In this document: in pieces, positions 17,070 through 29,460 of the stretch | Layout: each line of letters opens with the position of its first letter | How positions within the stretch are numbered: the first letter of the stretch is position 1 | Assembly: GCF_963924675.1 (NCBI RefSeq) | Contig: NC_089223.1 | Location: 10,614,881-10,678,880 of the forward strand | DNA length: 64,000 nucleotides | Origin: Phocoena phocoena | Lineage: Eukaryota > Chordata > Mammalia > Artiodactyla > Phocoenidae | Reading direction: 5' to 3' | Notes under the pieces: model-generated | Database searches by the model: none | The model's input: only the letters and a program-made list of their open reading frames with translations | Told to the model about the DNA's origin: nothing | Made by a program: the position numbers and the translations under genes

Positions 17070-17290
17070 TGAAAAGAGTCACTGTTCTATGCACTTTACG
17101 TAGGTCATTTAAGATCAATAACACTCTGAGAGATAAGGATTAGCCCTAATGAATAGGTAAGAATATAGAATCTTGGACACTTTAAATAACTTGTCCAAAG
17201 TTATGTAGCAGAAAAAGTACTCTACAGCCAAAATTTTAATTCAGGACGGCCTAATGCCAAGTGATGCTGTTTCTACTATGCTAAATTGCC
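17070..17290 (-). mobile_element. MIR SINE
   Basis: The minus-strand order is typical: a TTTACGTAGGTCATTTAA block, CTCTGAGAGATAAGGAT, TAACTTGTCCAAAGTTA and a gctgtttctactatgctaa end. The sequence is highly diverged, as expected for MIR. Confidence 0.65.
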
Positions 17291-18780
17291 TATCAGTAAA
17301 TGATAATGCATTTGACTTGAGCTAGTATATACAAATTACATAGTTTCTTATACCCTAGTAGGAGTCCCAGATCCATCAATATTTCTCAGAATGGCAGTTT
17401 CAATAAACCCTACAATCCTATTTAAAGTAATAAAGAATCATTTCAGTTTCTTGAATATGAGTCTGATTAATTACCCATATGGTATATATAATACATTATA
17501 TGAAAGCACATTATACATCTACAAATAAAGTTGCCATATTAACAGGTACACAATATATGAGAATGTAAAACCCTAAAAAACTGTGTTGAGAGAAAAGTTT
17601 TGGACTTGACCCTTAAAGTAACATATAATTAAAATTCTGTATAATAAGGATTTTTCAGAAGAACACTATGAATTATGAAAGGAACTAACAAGGAGTTTCA
17701 CGATGGCTACACCGTTTAGTAACTATCTACACTGTGCTCACGAGCCTTTTAAAAAATCTAATTTATAGATTTGAAAATGATGCTACCTTATTATGGAGTA
17801 AAAAGTGCTGATCTACATCATATTTTCAATTAAATAATATCTTTTATTGTGTAATATACATAGTTTAAGGATTGGAAATGTGCTGTGAGTTTAATCCAAT
17901 CCACAAATCATTACTGTACTTCCAAAAGATTCTTTATATTCAAATACAGGACATGTTAAGTATTCTGCTAAGAAATGAATACTAAAGAGGAAGTAATTTT
18001 GCTTCCACATAAAGATTATTTCAAACTTATTTCCTGTTAACGATATGCCTAATTTAAAGAAGAACTGACAATTATATGACTGCCATTTACCCAAATATCG
18101 CAGTGCATGTGTTTTCAATTATACTTTGCAACGTAATCAGTTTATATGCTTTGTCCTTTATGTCCTTTATTTTCTCTTCAGCTGCTTTGCAGAAGTAGAA
18201 AACTGGAAACTACCCAATCTAAGAAAATGGATCGAATATTATTTTATCATAAACTTACTCAGATTCCAAAGATGGTCTTAGTACGGCAAAGATATTTTAC
18301 ATAATTTCATTGAGATCATGCACTGATTAGCACTCAAGGAAAATGAAAGGGTTGAAGGATTACAGATATTTTTCTTCTTTTTGTACATGTAGTTAAGGAA
18401 CAATTGCTGGTTCTTCTATGTGACGATGGCATACGGTGAATGGGAAAATAAACAATAGAAATGATTCATTAAAGATATAACAGTTATGCTCCTGAAAATA
18501 TTTCTCAGATAAAAAGTGATATCTCTTGTTCCTGAAATCTACATCTCCCATGATAAAAAATTCACTTCAGCAAAAGCTGCATCTACATTAGCATTTCAAT
18601 GGTAGCAAATTTTCATTGTACTATTCAAACCACTTTAATCTCCCTCTTTATTTCAGGAGGGGCAGCATCAAATTACATGGGGTTGACAATTTCTACAAAA
18701 TTCATAGAGCTTAACATAAATGTCAAGATAAAGTCAACCTAAACTTTTGTTCATTCATAACCACACTGGTTAGAAACTTT
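17291..18780. other. Unique AT-rich stretch with no supported gene
   Basis: No convincing coding frame or repeat. The 75-residue minus-strand frame at 17891-18118 has no motif and ordinary local composition. Confidence 0.55.
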
Positions 18781-18784
18781 AAAT

Positions 18785-19275
18785 GGATCCTTATTGCTCA
18801 CAGAGTAAAGCCCTTTTGAATATAGCATTCATGTCCTACTTTCCGATCTCATCCACAGCACTTCTTTACCACACCACTGTCTTTCCATTCAATAGATACT
18901 GCACATGTATGGATACTTGATGCTCCCCAAACAGGCCTTGCACTTCCTTGTTTTACTATAAGTCGTTGATACAATGCTACTACTTCCCCATGGAAATCCT
19001 TATTCCACTCACCCAAACTTTAGCAACCACCAAGTCCTCATGTGATATCTTCCATAATATTCTTCAGATCTCACTCCTTGAACTTGCTGAAAGCAATACT
19101 GCCCACCCTTCTATCTTCATGACATCTTTTATTATTATTATTATAGCTATTGTTAGTTTTCCTTATATTTTTGCACGTAATTACTTGCCTCACTTCTAAA
19201 CTACGGGCTGCTTAAGGCAGGGACTTTGCCTTAGTCATCTTTGTATACTTTCAACCCTTAGAATGTCTTAGGACA
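18785..19275 (+). mobile_element. L2 LINE fragment
   Basis: The region contains ATGGATCCTTATTGCTCACAG, AGTAAAGCCCTTTTG, a TCTCATCCACAGCACTTC block and, at the end, CTAAACTACGGGCTGCTTAAG with GGCAGGGACTTTGCCTTAG. These are characteristic L2 3' region blocks in the right order. A (TTA)n patch lies at 19131-19147. Confidence 0.65.
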
Positions 19276-19651
19276 TTTTAATTTCTTAAAAATTACTTAA
19301 TTTACACTTTAGTTTTCCTCAAAAAGCTGAAGTTAGACTACCTTTGTTATTCTAAATAATTCCACATCATAAAGGAAGTAAAACATTGCCTTTTGGATAA
19401 GTGCAACTGGGACCTCTATGGTCAAAACAGTTAAAGTAACCATAGTGCTTGCCAATTGGAGTGATATGAATAAAGACCTGCACCATTAACTTCATTCTTA
19501 GTGTATTTGGCCAGGTTCAGTGCACAAAAATCGTCACCTTATATTATGACAATTCTTTTCACATTCAAACTTTTTAAAAGATAACTTTGTTATCAGAATG
19601 CCTAGGGACAGATAAATTTCCTACATCATAGTAAATTTTTATATCTATATA

Positions 19652-20550
19652 CAGTTGGCCATTGAACAATCTGGGGGTTAGGGGCACCAAACCCTGCACT
19701 GACAAAAATCCTCATAAAATTTTTGATTCCCCCAAAACTATTAATAGCCTATTGTTGACCAGAAACCTCACCAATAACATAAACAGTCAATATACATATA
19801 TTTTATATATTATGTGTATAATATACTGTATTCTTACTAAAGAAAGCTAGAGAAAAAATATTAAGGAAATCATAAGGAAAATACATTTACAATACTGTAT
19901 TTATTGATACCATAAGTTTACATTATATCTTTACAAGATGAATTGTCTGCTACTATTTACATCAATATTTTCTTATATGATACAAAACACTGTAGATGTT
20001 ATAAGTATTACTAACACTAGACATCGAAAGTGAAAAGATGATATGAAAAAGAAATTCGTATTTATTTACAGGTGTAATGATTCATGCATTGTTACTGAAG
20101 CAGCAACAATATGATTGCTTTATGGTAGCCTAGTGTAATTGACATAATTGCTTCACGGTAGCCTAGCCTAAACGTTAATGAATGAAATTTTGTAAAAATT
20201 TTTTGGCATACAGTACTACAATCATATTCATAATACAATATTGGAAACATTGTTACATAGAAAAAACCTCTTACCTATAAAGATAGACTGGATAAGCACT
20301 TTTTACAATTATGAGAGAGAAGCATACTGTATGGTAATAATTCTTAGAAAGCGAAGTCATAAAACAGAAAACTAACAGGTTATTTCACACTAAATATTAT
20401 GCCTATGTAAGGATACACTAATATCTATATTTTATGCATTCATGACATAACTTTTTCTTAAATATATTCATAGGTTATGTGGTTTATCTGCAAGTTTTTT
20501 CAAATTGTGGGCCTGTGTGGTTCAAACCCGTGTTGTTCAAGGGTCAATTG
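19652..20550. mobile_element. Tigger-type (Tc1/mariner superfamily) DNA transposon, non-autonomous
   Basis: The element is 899 bp with terminal inverted repeats. The left end is CAGTTGGCCATTGAACAATC and the right end reads CAATTGACCCTTGAACAACA on the opposite strand. It is flanked by a TA target duplication (19650-19651 and 20551-20552), as expected for this superfamily. No transposase frame is present, so this is an internally deleted or non-autonomous derivative. The body matches the AATAGCCTATTGTTGACC and TACTGTATTCTTAC blocks of the family as I remember it. Confidence 0.85.
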
Positions 20551-20589
20551 TAATCCCTTCACCATAATATTCCTGGCATAGTGTACTAA

Positions 20590-21330
20590 CATATTTCATT
20601 CATTACATGTTGACAAAGTATCTACTCAGTATCAGCCATGTGCTAGGCAGTGAGAAGACAACTGCATGATAATAAACAACTACTTTTCTCTTGGTTTCTA
20701 TGATATGGTTGGATATAAATAATAGGCAGAAAATTGCAACATAGTGAGTTGGCTGTTATGTTTATTTATTGGCTGCCATCAGAGCCCTCGGATAGGCATG
20801 TAACTGTGGCGTTAGGGAAGGTTTCTTGGAAGAACTGACATTTATTCTCTAACTTGAAGGGTAAGCAGAATTAGCCAAGTGAGGAGGGACTAAATAAAGT
20901 CTCTAGCAGAGGAAACAGAGATGAGAGAATATGCTGTGGCCTAGGAAATAAAAGATCTCAGCATGACTGGAATTTTTAGAATACAAAAATACTAGAAATG
21001 ACAAAGGAGGCAAGAAAGGTATCGAAGGGCATTATAATGATTTAGGAAATTTGAACTTTAATCTGAGATCAATGGGAGACACTGGAGCTTCCAAGGGAAT
21101 GATATGATTAAAATTATTTTCCCAAAATCACGTAGGATAATGGAGTAGATCAAGGTCAGCAAGAACAAGGCAGAAGGAACAGGGAGTCTCCATTTGTAGT
21201 TGTCAGTGATCATGGTCTGAGTAGTGGAAGAGGCCAAAGAGATGGAAAGTGTTAGGAATGAAACCCACATGCTGAGGGTGAGAAAGAAATTGAATGAGGG
21301 TGTACATTATCAAGACTGCAATAGGTAACT
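20590..21330 (+). repeat. Ancient mammal-wide repeat, second copy
   Basis: Blocks in order: GCCATGTGCTAGGCAGTGAG, GGGAAGGTTTCTTGGAAGAA, TCAATGGGAGACACTGGAG, AATGATATGATTAAAATT, GATAATGGAGTAGATCAAGG. This is the same family as 8665-8985 but extends further 3'. It has no coding capacity. Confidence 0.55.
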
Positions 21331-21419
21331 GTTTCACCTAAATTCATAGTGGCAGAGAAAGTTAAGCAAAAGTAAAAGGCAGAGAAACTACTCGCTTGAA
21401 GGAGTAAGAGAAAACCCCT

Positions 21420-22570
21420 GAAAAAAACCAGCTAATGAAACAAATAATTTACCAGATATAGAATTCAATGCAGTGGTAATAAAAATGTTAACTACATTAG
21501 GGAAAAGAATTGATGTAGAGGATGAGCACTTCAACAAGGAACTGGAAAATATAAAGAGCCAATCAGAAATGAAGACTTAAGTGGTTGAAATAAAAAACAC
21601 ACCAGAAGTAATGAATAGCAGGCTAAATGATACAGCAGAATGCATAAGTGATCCAGAGGTAGAATAATGGAAATCGTCTAATCAGAACAGCAGAAAGAAA
21701 AATTAATTTTAAGAAATTAAAGCAATTTTAGAGATCTCTGGAATAACGTCAAGCATAACAGCATCGCATTTTAGGAGTCCAAGAAAGAGAAGAGAGAAAG
21801 AAGGGGATTGAAAATTTATTTGAGGAAATTATGCTGGAAACTTCCCAAACCTGAAGAAAGAAACAGATATCCAGGTACAGGAAGCACAAAGGATCCCAAA
21901 AAAGATGTACCCATACAAACCCACACCGAGACACATCATAATTAAAATGGCAAAAGTGAAAGATAAAGAGAGAATTTTAAAGGCAGCAAGAGAAAAACAA
22001 AGAGTCTTAATATGAGGGAATCCCCATAAGGCTATAAGCCGATTTCTTTGCAGAAATTTTGCAGGCCATAGGAGTGCCATGATACATTCAAAGTCCTGAA
22101 GGGGAAACCCTTGCAACCTAGGATACTCTACCCAGCAAGATTATCACTTAGAATTGAAGGGATGATAATTTCTCAGACAAGCAAAAACTGAAAGAGTTCA
22201 TCAATACTAAACCTACCATAAAATAAATGTTAAAGGTTAAAGTATCTTCTCTAGAGGAAAAGAAGTAAGAATCTATAGGAAAGGGAAAATCCCACTAGTA
22301 AAGGCAAATATCTAGCAAGGACTGAGGATCAACCATTTAAATAAGCCAGTATGGAGATCAAAAGACAAAAAATTATAAAAGCAAATATAACAATAAACAG
22401 TGCACGGATAAATATGAAGCTGTAAAATATGACATCAAAACCACAAAATTTGGGAGAAGAGAGTAAAAAATGGAGATCTTTTAGAATGTATTTGAACTTA
22501 AATGACTACCACTTTAAAACAAGTAGATATAGTTAAAGGTCAACATATATGAACCCCCTGGTAAGAAGTC
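21420..22570 (+). mobile_element. Old L1 fragment: ORF1 and ORF1-ORF2 spacer
   Basis: Degenerate ORF1 on the plus strand. A helix-coding part near 21500-21660 is followed by GTCCAAGAAAGAGAAGAGAG, the RNA-binding region around 21890-22000, the C-terminal ATACTCTACCCAGCAAGATT block at 22121-22140, then the spacer and the very start of ORF2. Stops interrupt every frame. The fragment lacks the L1 5' UTR and 3' end. Confidence 0.75.
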
Positions 22571-23600
22571 ATAATTTTTCTATTTTGATTGGAACATTTC
22601 AGATAACTTTACTGGATAGCTTCTTTAACACACTTTCAGAGACTTGGAAAAGCATGTTTAAGTGACCCACAAATATCTGATATTTACCCCAGGTCTTCAT
22701 TTTTTTTAATGTGACTACCTACCAAGAATACCTGTTGTATTTTTAAGTGTATGAGTTAGCTCTAGGTTCAGTCAGCTCATGGGTATCTCACTGACGAGTC
22801 TGTAGTTACTGTGTCTATGCTAAGCTGCTAGTTAGAGTTTGAGGGCCACAGGAAGAAATATTTGGTAATTGAAAATACCCAGAAGATGAATGAGTTTCCA
22901 TTGTTTCCAGATGAGTTACCAATGAGTACCAATGAGTTCCAATGAGTAACCATTGTTTCCAGAGATATAGGAAAACTGCCAGGAACACTAAGTCACACAA
23001 AAATTACTTTTCAAAGAGGTCTTCTTGTGGATTCCATAACTTTTCCAACAAAGCAGAGAAAAAAATTCCTCAGAAGTCACAGTTTATTCTAGCATATTAT
23101 ATTTTATCATGAGGAATAAAATTAACTCCAATGAATAGTATTAGAACAATGAGGTTATGAAATTGAATTAAACATCCAGAAATGCTATATCTAGCCTGTT
23201 TAAGGACCTTCTAAGGGTCCTGCCGTATACATCTTCAGTTTATTCTGATCTAACACGTCTTTAAGCAACACTTGAGAATATCTGAATATTACATTTTATT
23301 CAAAATGCTGAATTGAACCAGCAGATTCTCCTGCCTTTCACTTTAGGAATATATTGCTCTCAATCACGGTGCCGTAAAAATAAAACTTTGAATGAGTTAG
23401 GCAGTAATTAGTATTTTGTTTCTTATCATGTGAATGCATTTCTTTTGGTAAACACATTTGCTTGTCTAAGGCAAAATTATATGTTAGAAACGGTGGATGG
23501 TTCTTCTGATAAAAACAAAAACAAAAACTCTTGGACATTCAGCATTAATGTTTAAAACGCAAGTTGGACAGGTCTGATAGTAGCCCTCTTTAAAAGACTG
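22571..23600. other. Mostly unique stretch with a small tandem repeat
   Basis: No gene is supported. Four imperfect 10-11-bp units of ATGAGT(T/A)(A)CCA lie at 22911-22952, flanked on both sides by CCATTGTTTCCAG. Confidence 0.55.
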
Positions 23601-23604
23601 GGCT

Positions 23605-23905
23605 TACCTCAACTATGATGTAAATCTTTCTTATGCAGCATCCACCTGAGCTGCTTGCCCGTGACCCACTGGGAGACTTGGGAGCATGGGGAATTGATGT
23701 GCACATAGAGCTTATGCTGCCTGCTATGCCAAGGCATAAAGTCCCTGGGTCTTGACCCTGGATTCAAATGTCTTCTGACAACATCCATGAGACTACGGTG
23801 GGCCAACTTGTCATTTTGTAAGCAGAGCAAAGTCTCCAGCCCTTCACAGTTCTTGACATGTATTGTTATTTTCAGTAGGATTTTTAAAAAAAATTCCAAA
23901 ATTAT
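23605..23905 (-). repeat. Possible degenerate LTR-like repeat (unassigned)
   Basis: Composition is more GC-balanced than the surroundings. The minus strand reads blocks such as TGAATCCAGGGTCAAGACCC and CAGGGACTTTATGCCTTGGC, which recall an ancient LTR or repeat consensus that I cannot name. A 96-residue frame covers it (23609-23899) but shows no domain. It is not called as a gene. Confidence 0.3.
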
Positions 23906-23954
23906 TTTATTAAGTGTAATAAATACTCAGAAAATATTTACATGGTAAAGTACC

Positions 23955-24110
23955 AACTTGCTGGAAACTGTGTTAAAAATGCAGAACCTAGGTCCCAATA
24001 CAGCAGGCTTAATGCTTCAAATTTTCTGAAGGTGAAAGTGTATCATTTTAACTTGTCTCCTAGGTGATTCTTTGACCACAGTGAAGGTTTGAAGACCACT
24101 GCTATCAGGA
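23955..24110. mobile_element. hAT-Charlie type DNA transposon relic
   Basis: TTAAAAATGCAGAACCTAGG, a TAGGTGATTCTTTGACCACA block and a GGTTTGAAGACCACTGCTAT end resemble the 3' half and terminus shared by several Charlie-type MER elements. Too diverged for a family name. Confidence 0.5.
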
Positions 24111-25645
24111 ATTAGACAGCGAGACTGCTCCTTAGGTTGTCATATAAACTAACTCTTTAAAACCAGTCAACTGAGTCACAACATAGCTTTAGTTTTATGA
24201 GAAACACTGTATCCTGATGGTTAAATGTGGTTAAAATGTTCTGGAATATTATTTCCCACAATCACGGGGAACATTTTTTATTTCTTCATATTCTATACAG
24301 AATGTCTCTGCTCCCCCCCCACCCCAGTGTTAACAAAATTGATTATTCTGCAGTTGGCAGTAATTATGTAGGTTAACAGATACCTAAAGATGAGATGAAG
24401 ATGAGTGAGTATGTCTATTTTGTTATGTGTTTGATACGCTAATGAATTATATACACAGAAATACTCATTGGTGGTGACAGTGTATATGTATATGTGTGTA
24501 TCTATCTATCCATTCATCTGTATATATATCTATATGATTTGAATAATATATATTAGACAAATCATTAAGTGCTTCATGGTTAAAAACTGAGTCATAAAGA
24601 TATGTCTAAAATGTTTCCTGTAACCTGCTTACCCACCTTAGTACACACTTTCTTCATTGCATCATCCTTTTCTTTCCCAGTCTTTTTTTCTGAGAGTATA
24701 GAGGATTTATAGCTGTCTACTAGTGGTTTGGAATACATATTTTAAAAAAGTATCATCCTCTCCCTTAGATAACTCATGATATAAAAGAGTAACTATAGGG
24801 TGAAAACATAAGCAACAAGCAAAATTTGACTGCAACATTATGAATAAATGTTAACTGGAAAAAGAACATATTTCCACAGAAAAGGATTTCTCAAAGACTG
24901 TGTTAGAATAGACTAGGTGGCTTCTGGAAAGAAGGGATTAGTAAACCATGCTGCACAATAAGGCTAGTAAATGCATCAAAAGAAGTGAGATACCTTTTGT
25001 TACCTAAACCCTAAATAGTCCTACTAAATGGTAGAACAACTGAAATACCTTTTCTTCAGTGGCTAATACCACAAATACAGAAGATGAAGGAACATAGCAT
25101 GCACTGTAGGCTTAACTAGGGCAAGTGGTTTCATGGTCACGACAGCCGAATTTCAAAAGCTGTTTTTACTTTTCCTTGTAAATTACAACACAATATAACT
25201 TGAATTTTAACCCACAATAAATGCCAAGAAAGAAATCAGATTTCTTACATCTTTTTCATGTTAACAGAGAAACGAGACTTTACCCTAGCTTCAAAGGAGT
25301 GTGAGTTCTAGCTTCATATCGACACAGTGATGAGGGATAGAAGTAATAACTTTGGCCAAATTTTCCGGATCTATTTACATATTGGAAATAATGGGAAATG
25401 CTTCTTATTGCAAGAAGACCATTATCAGCTTGAGGACAGCAACGATTTACTACCAGTTGCAGAGCAAGGTGAAGAAAAATACAATGATTTCCTTTATAAG
25501 GCTGCATATTTAATCTTTTATATTTTGATATAGTTATACATTATTCATGATAGGATTTAACATATCTATGAAAATTTCATTGTGATGAAATACTAAATAT
25601 CTTACTTTTGTTGTAGACATCATGTTCCTATTTACTATGCTGACA
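24111..25645. other. Unique stretch with small simple repeats
   Basis: Holds a short poly-C run (24314-24323) and a TATG/TATC simple-repeat patch (24480-24535). No gene is supported. The overlapping opposite-strand frames at 25280-25533 show no recognisable domain. Confidence 0.55.
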
Positions 25646-25649
25646 TTCT

Positions 25650-25790
25650 TATATACGGTAACCATCATCCTAATATTATGACGTGCCAGACATTGTGCTA
25701 AGCACGTGACATGTAAGTTATCTCATTTGACGCTTTAATCTTCTCTAAGAGTAAGATGCTTTGTTATACCTCTTTATATTTGTGGAGATG
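25650..25790 (-). mobile_element. MIR SINE fragment
   Basis: The GTGCCAGACATTGTGCTAAG, TTATCTCATTTGACGCTTTA and AGAGTAAGATGCTTTGTTAT blocks are in the order expected for the minus strand of MIR. Confidence 0.6.
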
Positions 25791-26179
25791 GCCCTAAGGA
25801 AAGCTTGATGTTTGACTGTGATGAGAGATGTTGTGGCTGGAAAAATGGAAAGACCTGTAGTTCAGATAGTCTTAGTTAAAAACCCAGGAAGATTCTCACG
25901 TATCTTGCATCAATTATTTGTTCTTGGTGAATAGACCAGGTACAGAGCCTGAATCCTCAAAATGGTGAAGGGACTATATGAAAACTTATGTGAGAATGGC
26001 AAAGCCAAGATTTTAGGACCTCATTCATGGGCCTTGGGGACTGGGAAGTCTGCACCTAAGGTAGGCTGTTTTGTTGTTTCTCCCTTTGAACAGTTGTCTC
26101 ACTGACAATTGAGTTTCACATCCTTGTCATTACAGATGCTTTTCTTCTATTCATGTCTTTTATCAATCACATCATCATC

Positions 26180-26345
26180 CTTTTATGACAACCATACATC
26201 CTCATTTAACAGATGAGGAAGACAAAGCTCAGTGACAGTAAAGAATTTGCCAATTTATACAGCCTTTAAGTGACTAAGATAGGATATAATCTAAGCACAT
26301 GTCAGAGCTCAGATTATTAACTAGTATGCTTTACTACCTAAAATT
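26180..26345 (-). mobile_element. MIR SINE
   Basis: CATTTAACAGATGAGGAAG, AAGCTCAGTGACAGTAAAGA and the trailing CAGAGCTCAGATT...CTAGTATGCTTTACT order is typical MIR in reverse orientation. Confidence 0.7.
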
Positions 26346-26349
26346 ACTT

Positions 26350-27010
26350 GTCAAAGGAAAATTTTCCACAGATCAGGGCTTTACCAACAGACCCCCTGGA
26401 CAATTTGTGTGAAAGCTAATCGAGAGTTGCTACTTAAACGCATGCAGCCACATAATTATATTGGTTAATTAATATTAATAAGTAGGGAACAGAGGGAAAC
26501 AGCATGTCACGTCTTTCTAATTTGTTCCTTTTCAATTGGTTTCATCTCTGGTGGTGGTAGATAAGCAAGCACCAGTCACTGGCTCTTTCTCATGGCAGCA
26601 TTTGACTTTATGTGCATGCTTTCCTTGCTCTGTGTCTTTGGTGTAGCATATTTTGCCAGAAGGACAGCATTAGTAGGTCAGTAGGAGCAGATTCAGGTTG
26701 TTAGAAAAAAAAAAATTGTAGCGATGCTTCAGGTGCAGCCCGAAATCAATAAGCAAGAGTGCTTCCTAACAGAATGAAATAAAGAGCAATTACTTACTGC
26801 AGCTAAATGACTTCCTGTGTTGGATCATTGTCTATGCTGGAGGCTGATAGGCCCCAAACTGAGGGGCTGTGAGATACCAAAGAGATGATTGAACCTCAAT
26901 TGGTAAATTAGATCTATGGTTATATCAACTGTCAGAGTCAGGAAAATGTTGCATTCTTGAGTACTTGAGTAAATTCAGGGAAATATTGGAGGGAATTACC
27001 ATTTTAATCT
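26350..27010. other. Unique stretch with no supported gene
   Basis: No coding frame, RNA gene or clear repeat. Confidence 0.55.
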
Positions 27011-27014
27011 GTGG

Positions 27015-27175
27015 CAAGGTTTCTCAGCCTTGACACTATTGACATTTTGGACTAGATAATTCTTTATTATTTCTTTGTTAATTCTCCCTATACACGAATA
27101 CTGCCCTCCATCCTGAACATAACATATGAATCCTGAGAAGAAAAATTGTCCCAGCTGAGAAACACTGACTTATCG
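27015..27175 (-). mobile_element. MER5A-like hAT-Charlie relic
   Basis: The GGTTTCTCAGCCTTGACACT, ATTGACATTTTGGACTAGAT and TCTTTATTATTTC blocks match the 3' end of MER5A read in reverse. The centre is diverged and the element ends in AGCTGAGAAACACTGA. Confidence 0.6.
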
Positions 27176-27629
27176 AATCATTTTTTTTACCTAACTCATA
27201 ACATGTTCCTACATCATTTTTCTCCTGATATGATTCTCAGATAGATAGAAATAAAAGTTCTATGTGCATGCACCTGAAGGAGTACCATAAGTCTTACGAT
27301 GAATAGCATGTAATTTGGGAGTAAGACTCAAAATACTTAGGATTCCCCTCTACTTTGTTGTCTTTGGAGCAGATTTGTTATTTTTAGTATTACATGGTAG
27401 TAAAGAGTGGTCTTGATCTTTATAGAAAATGTTGGTACATGTAGACAACAATATGTTTGTGCAGGAACCGCTCTCTATAAGGGAAAGGGAAAAGATCACT
27501 ATGTCTCTGGCTACCATTCTGGGCATTCAAATCTTGACTGAATTGTTAGTTGAGATTCTGCATGTCCAAGCCTCTATATGGACAATTCCTGAAGAGGTTC
27601 TCTTGTAAATGCAGGATTTATATACAACT

Positions 27630-27648
27630 GTTTTTTTTTTTTTTTTTC
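27630..27648. repeat. Poly(T) run
   Basis: About 19 consecutive T with no SINE or LINE body recognisable on either side. Confidence 0.85.
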
Positions 27649-27929
27649 TGATTGAAATCACACTTGAAGTAGTCTTCTATAGCTATGTATCTGTCACTCT
27701 AGCTACCTGTATTTGGAATTTGAAACTGCACTAATTTGTATGATATAAAACTCAAGGAGATGTGTTTTCTAATTGATATGTAGCATGTAGTTTGATTATG
27801 GTAACATTTCATAAACAATGCTACTTCTTTGAATTAGGAGTCAGAGATTTAACTATAATAGCTAGGGGTCACTACCTATATAAAGACTTGATGGTGTTAT
27901 TTACCTTAGGGACACATTTTACTCAAAGT

Positions 27930-28110
27930 AGGCTATAACGATTACTTGTCTTAGGATCATATGAAATGCAAATGCATGTTATAATTCAAAAATTCTGAGC
28001 CAACCCCAGAACTGCTGCATCAGAACTACTGCATCTATGGTACGTGCATAGCAGAAGTAATTTTAGCTGATAATAAGGTGATTTTTATACACAACAGAAT
28101 CTGAGAATGA
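27930..28110. repeat. Possible Charlie-type relic
   Basis: AAAATTCTGAGCCAACCCCAG and CTGCATCAGAACTACTGCAT resemble the shared internal block of several MER/Charlie elements. Weak. Confidence 0.35.
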
Positions 28111-29085
28111 ATGCCTTAATGCTTCTTCATAAAGACGGCAAGAGGAATGCTCGAGAATGACTAATTCCATACTACATGTCATAACTTAAGCCTAAACTAT
28201 ATACAGAAGCCATGACTAATGTATAGTTGGAATCTCTAATAAATTTCTAAGTTTATTGAGGAATTTATAAATATTTAGAGACACTTATGGCTAAGAGAAT
28301 AAGCTTTTACAGTAGGACTTCTTTTCTTTTTGCATTATGAGTTTTGCAGATCTTCCACCCTTTGGTTACTCCATGTCATCTTATATCCTGCTTTTTCTCC
28401 TTATCCCACATTTTAAGATCATAAATATATTTAAAGTGCCTATTTTATATAACAACTTTAAATCAATTTTAATACAGAATAGTCTGTTTCCTTTTAATTC
28501 AAGAGTGCAAATAACTCTTGGTCGTAATTATGTATTACCTAGAAATGGTTTCAGTTCCTTTGAATGGCACTGTTTCTATTATGTGAACCATTCTTGTCCA
28601 GATTTTATAAGCTTTATTTACTTTCTTGGTTTTTTTTTTTTTTTGCACCAATTATATCTGAGCTGCCTCCCTGGAAGGGGTGTTTTCTACCACTTTTGGG
28701 TAGATGGTTCAACTTACACATGTGATTGTAGTTAAAACCAGGTATACCATTGAGCTAAAACACAGATGCCATGGAAAATAACTGAACATTTCTTTGTTGG
28801 CAGTAATTCCTTGGATGGGATAAGCAGAATTTACTGTTTAATCACATCATATCTATAGCATATTCTGTAGTATGTTTTCTGGGCTGCAGTTATTTGGGAC
28901 ATCTGTCAGTCTACTTTGTATGAGGACACAAAGAGGTTTTGCATAGAGTCCTTTGGCTTTTGAAAAGAAAATAGGAATGATTCATTCTTAAGTACCTTGT
29001 TGAAATACAGAGGTTTTGTCAGGAAAGATAAAATTATTTACAAAATGAGAAGGATCAACCAATGGTAGTTGTATGTCTGGTTTCT
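28111..29085. other. Unique stretch with no supported gene
   Basis: A 132-residue plus-strand frame at 28337-28735 is rich in Phe, Leu and Tyr because the DNA is T-rich, and it ends in a poly-T encoded Phe run. It shows no domain and is not called. Confidence 0.5.
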
Positions 29086-29089
29086 CTGC

Positions 29090-29218
29090 TAGACCATTAG
29101 ATCCTTGAGGGCATACTTCATGTGATACTCATTTTTGTGTTCCCTGTACTTCATTCAGGGCCATATGCATGGAAATTCCTCAACAAATCTTATTTGAATG
29201 ACTTAGTTAATAAACATA
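29090..29218 (+). mobile_element. L2 LINE 3' end fragment
   Basis: CCATTAGATCCTTGAGGGCAT and CAACAAATCTTATTTGAATG form the degenerate terminal pattern of L2. Confidence 0.55.
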
Positions 29219-29241
29219 AGGCCTTAAAAAAAGAAATATAG

Positions 29242-29450
29242 GGGCTTCCCTGGTGGCGCAGTGGTTGAGAGTCCGCCTGCTGATGCAGGGGACACGGGTT
29301 CGTGCCCCGGTCTGGGAGGGTCCCACATGTCGCGGAGCGGCTGGGCCCGTGAGCCATGGCCGCTGGGCCTGCGCGTCCAGAGCCTGTGCTCCGCAATGGG
29401 AGAGGCCACAGCGGTGAGAGGCCCGCGTAACAAAAAAAAAAAAAAAAAAA
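29242..29450 (+). mobile_element. CHR-2 type tRNA-derived SINE (cetacean/whippomorph)
   Basis: The copy begins GGGCTTCCCTGGTGGCGCAG and runs through the tRNA-related region with Pol III box A (TGGCGCAGTGG) and box B (GGTTCGTGCCC), then a tRNA-unrelated GC-rich body and a poly(A) tail (about 29432-29450). It is flanked by a target-site duplication AAGAAATATAG (29231-29241) and AGAAATACAG (29451-29460). The sequence is little diverged, so the insertion is fairly recent. SINEs of this type are the strongest taxonomic marker in the window. Confidence 0.93.
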
Positions 29451-29460
29451 AGAAATACAG

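Noticed and set aside
16849..17072. Frames with repeated Cys-Val or Thr-His
   Set aside because: They are translations of the (GT)n microsatellite.
23609..23899. 96-codon minus-strand frame
   Set aside because: More likely part of a degenerate ancient repeat. No domain seen.
28337..28735. 132-codon frame rich in Phe and Leu resembling a membrane protein
   Set aside because: T-rich intronic-type DNA gives such products by chance. There is no splice context or recognisable family, and it includes a poly-T encoded Phe run.
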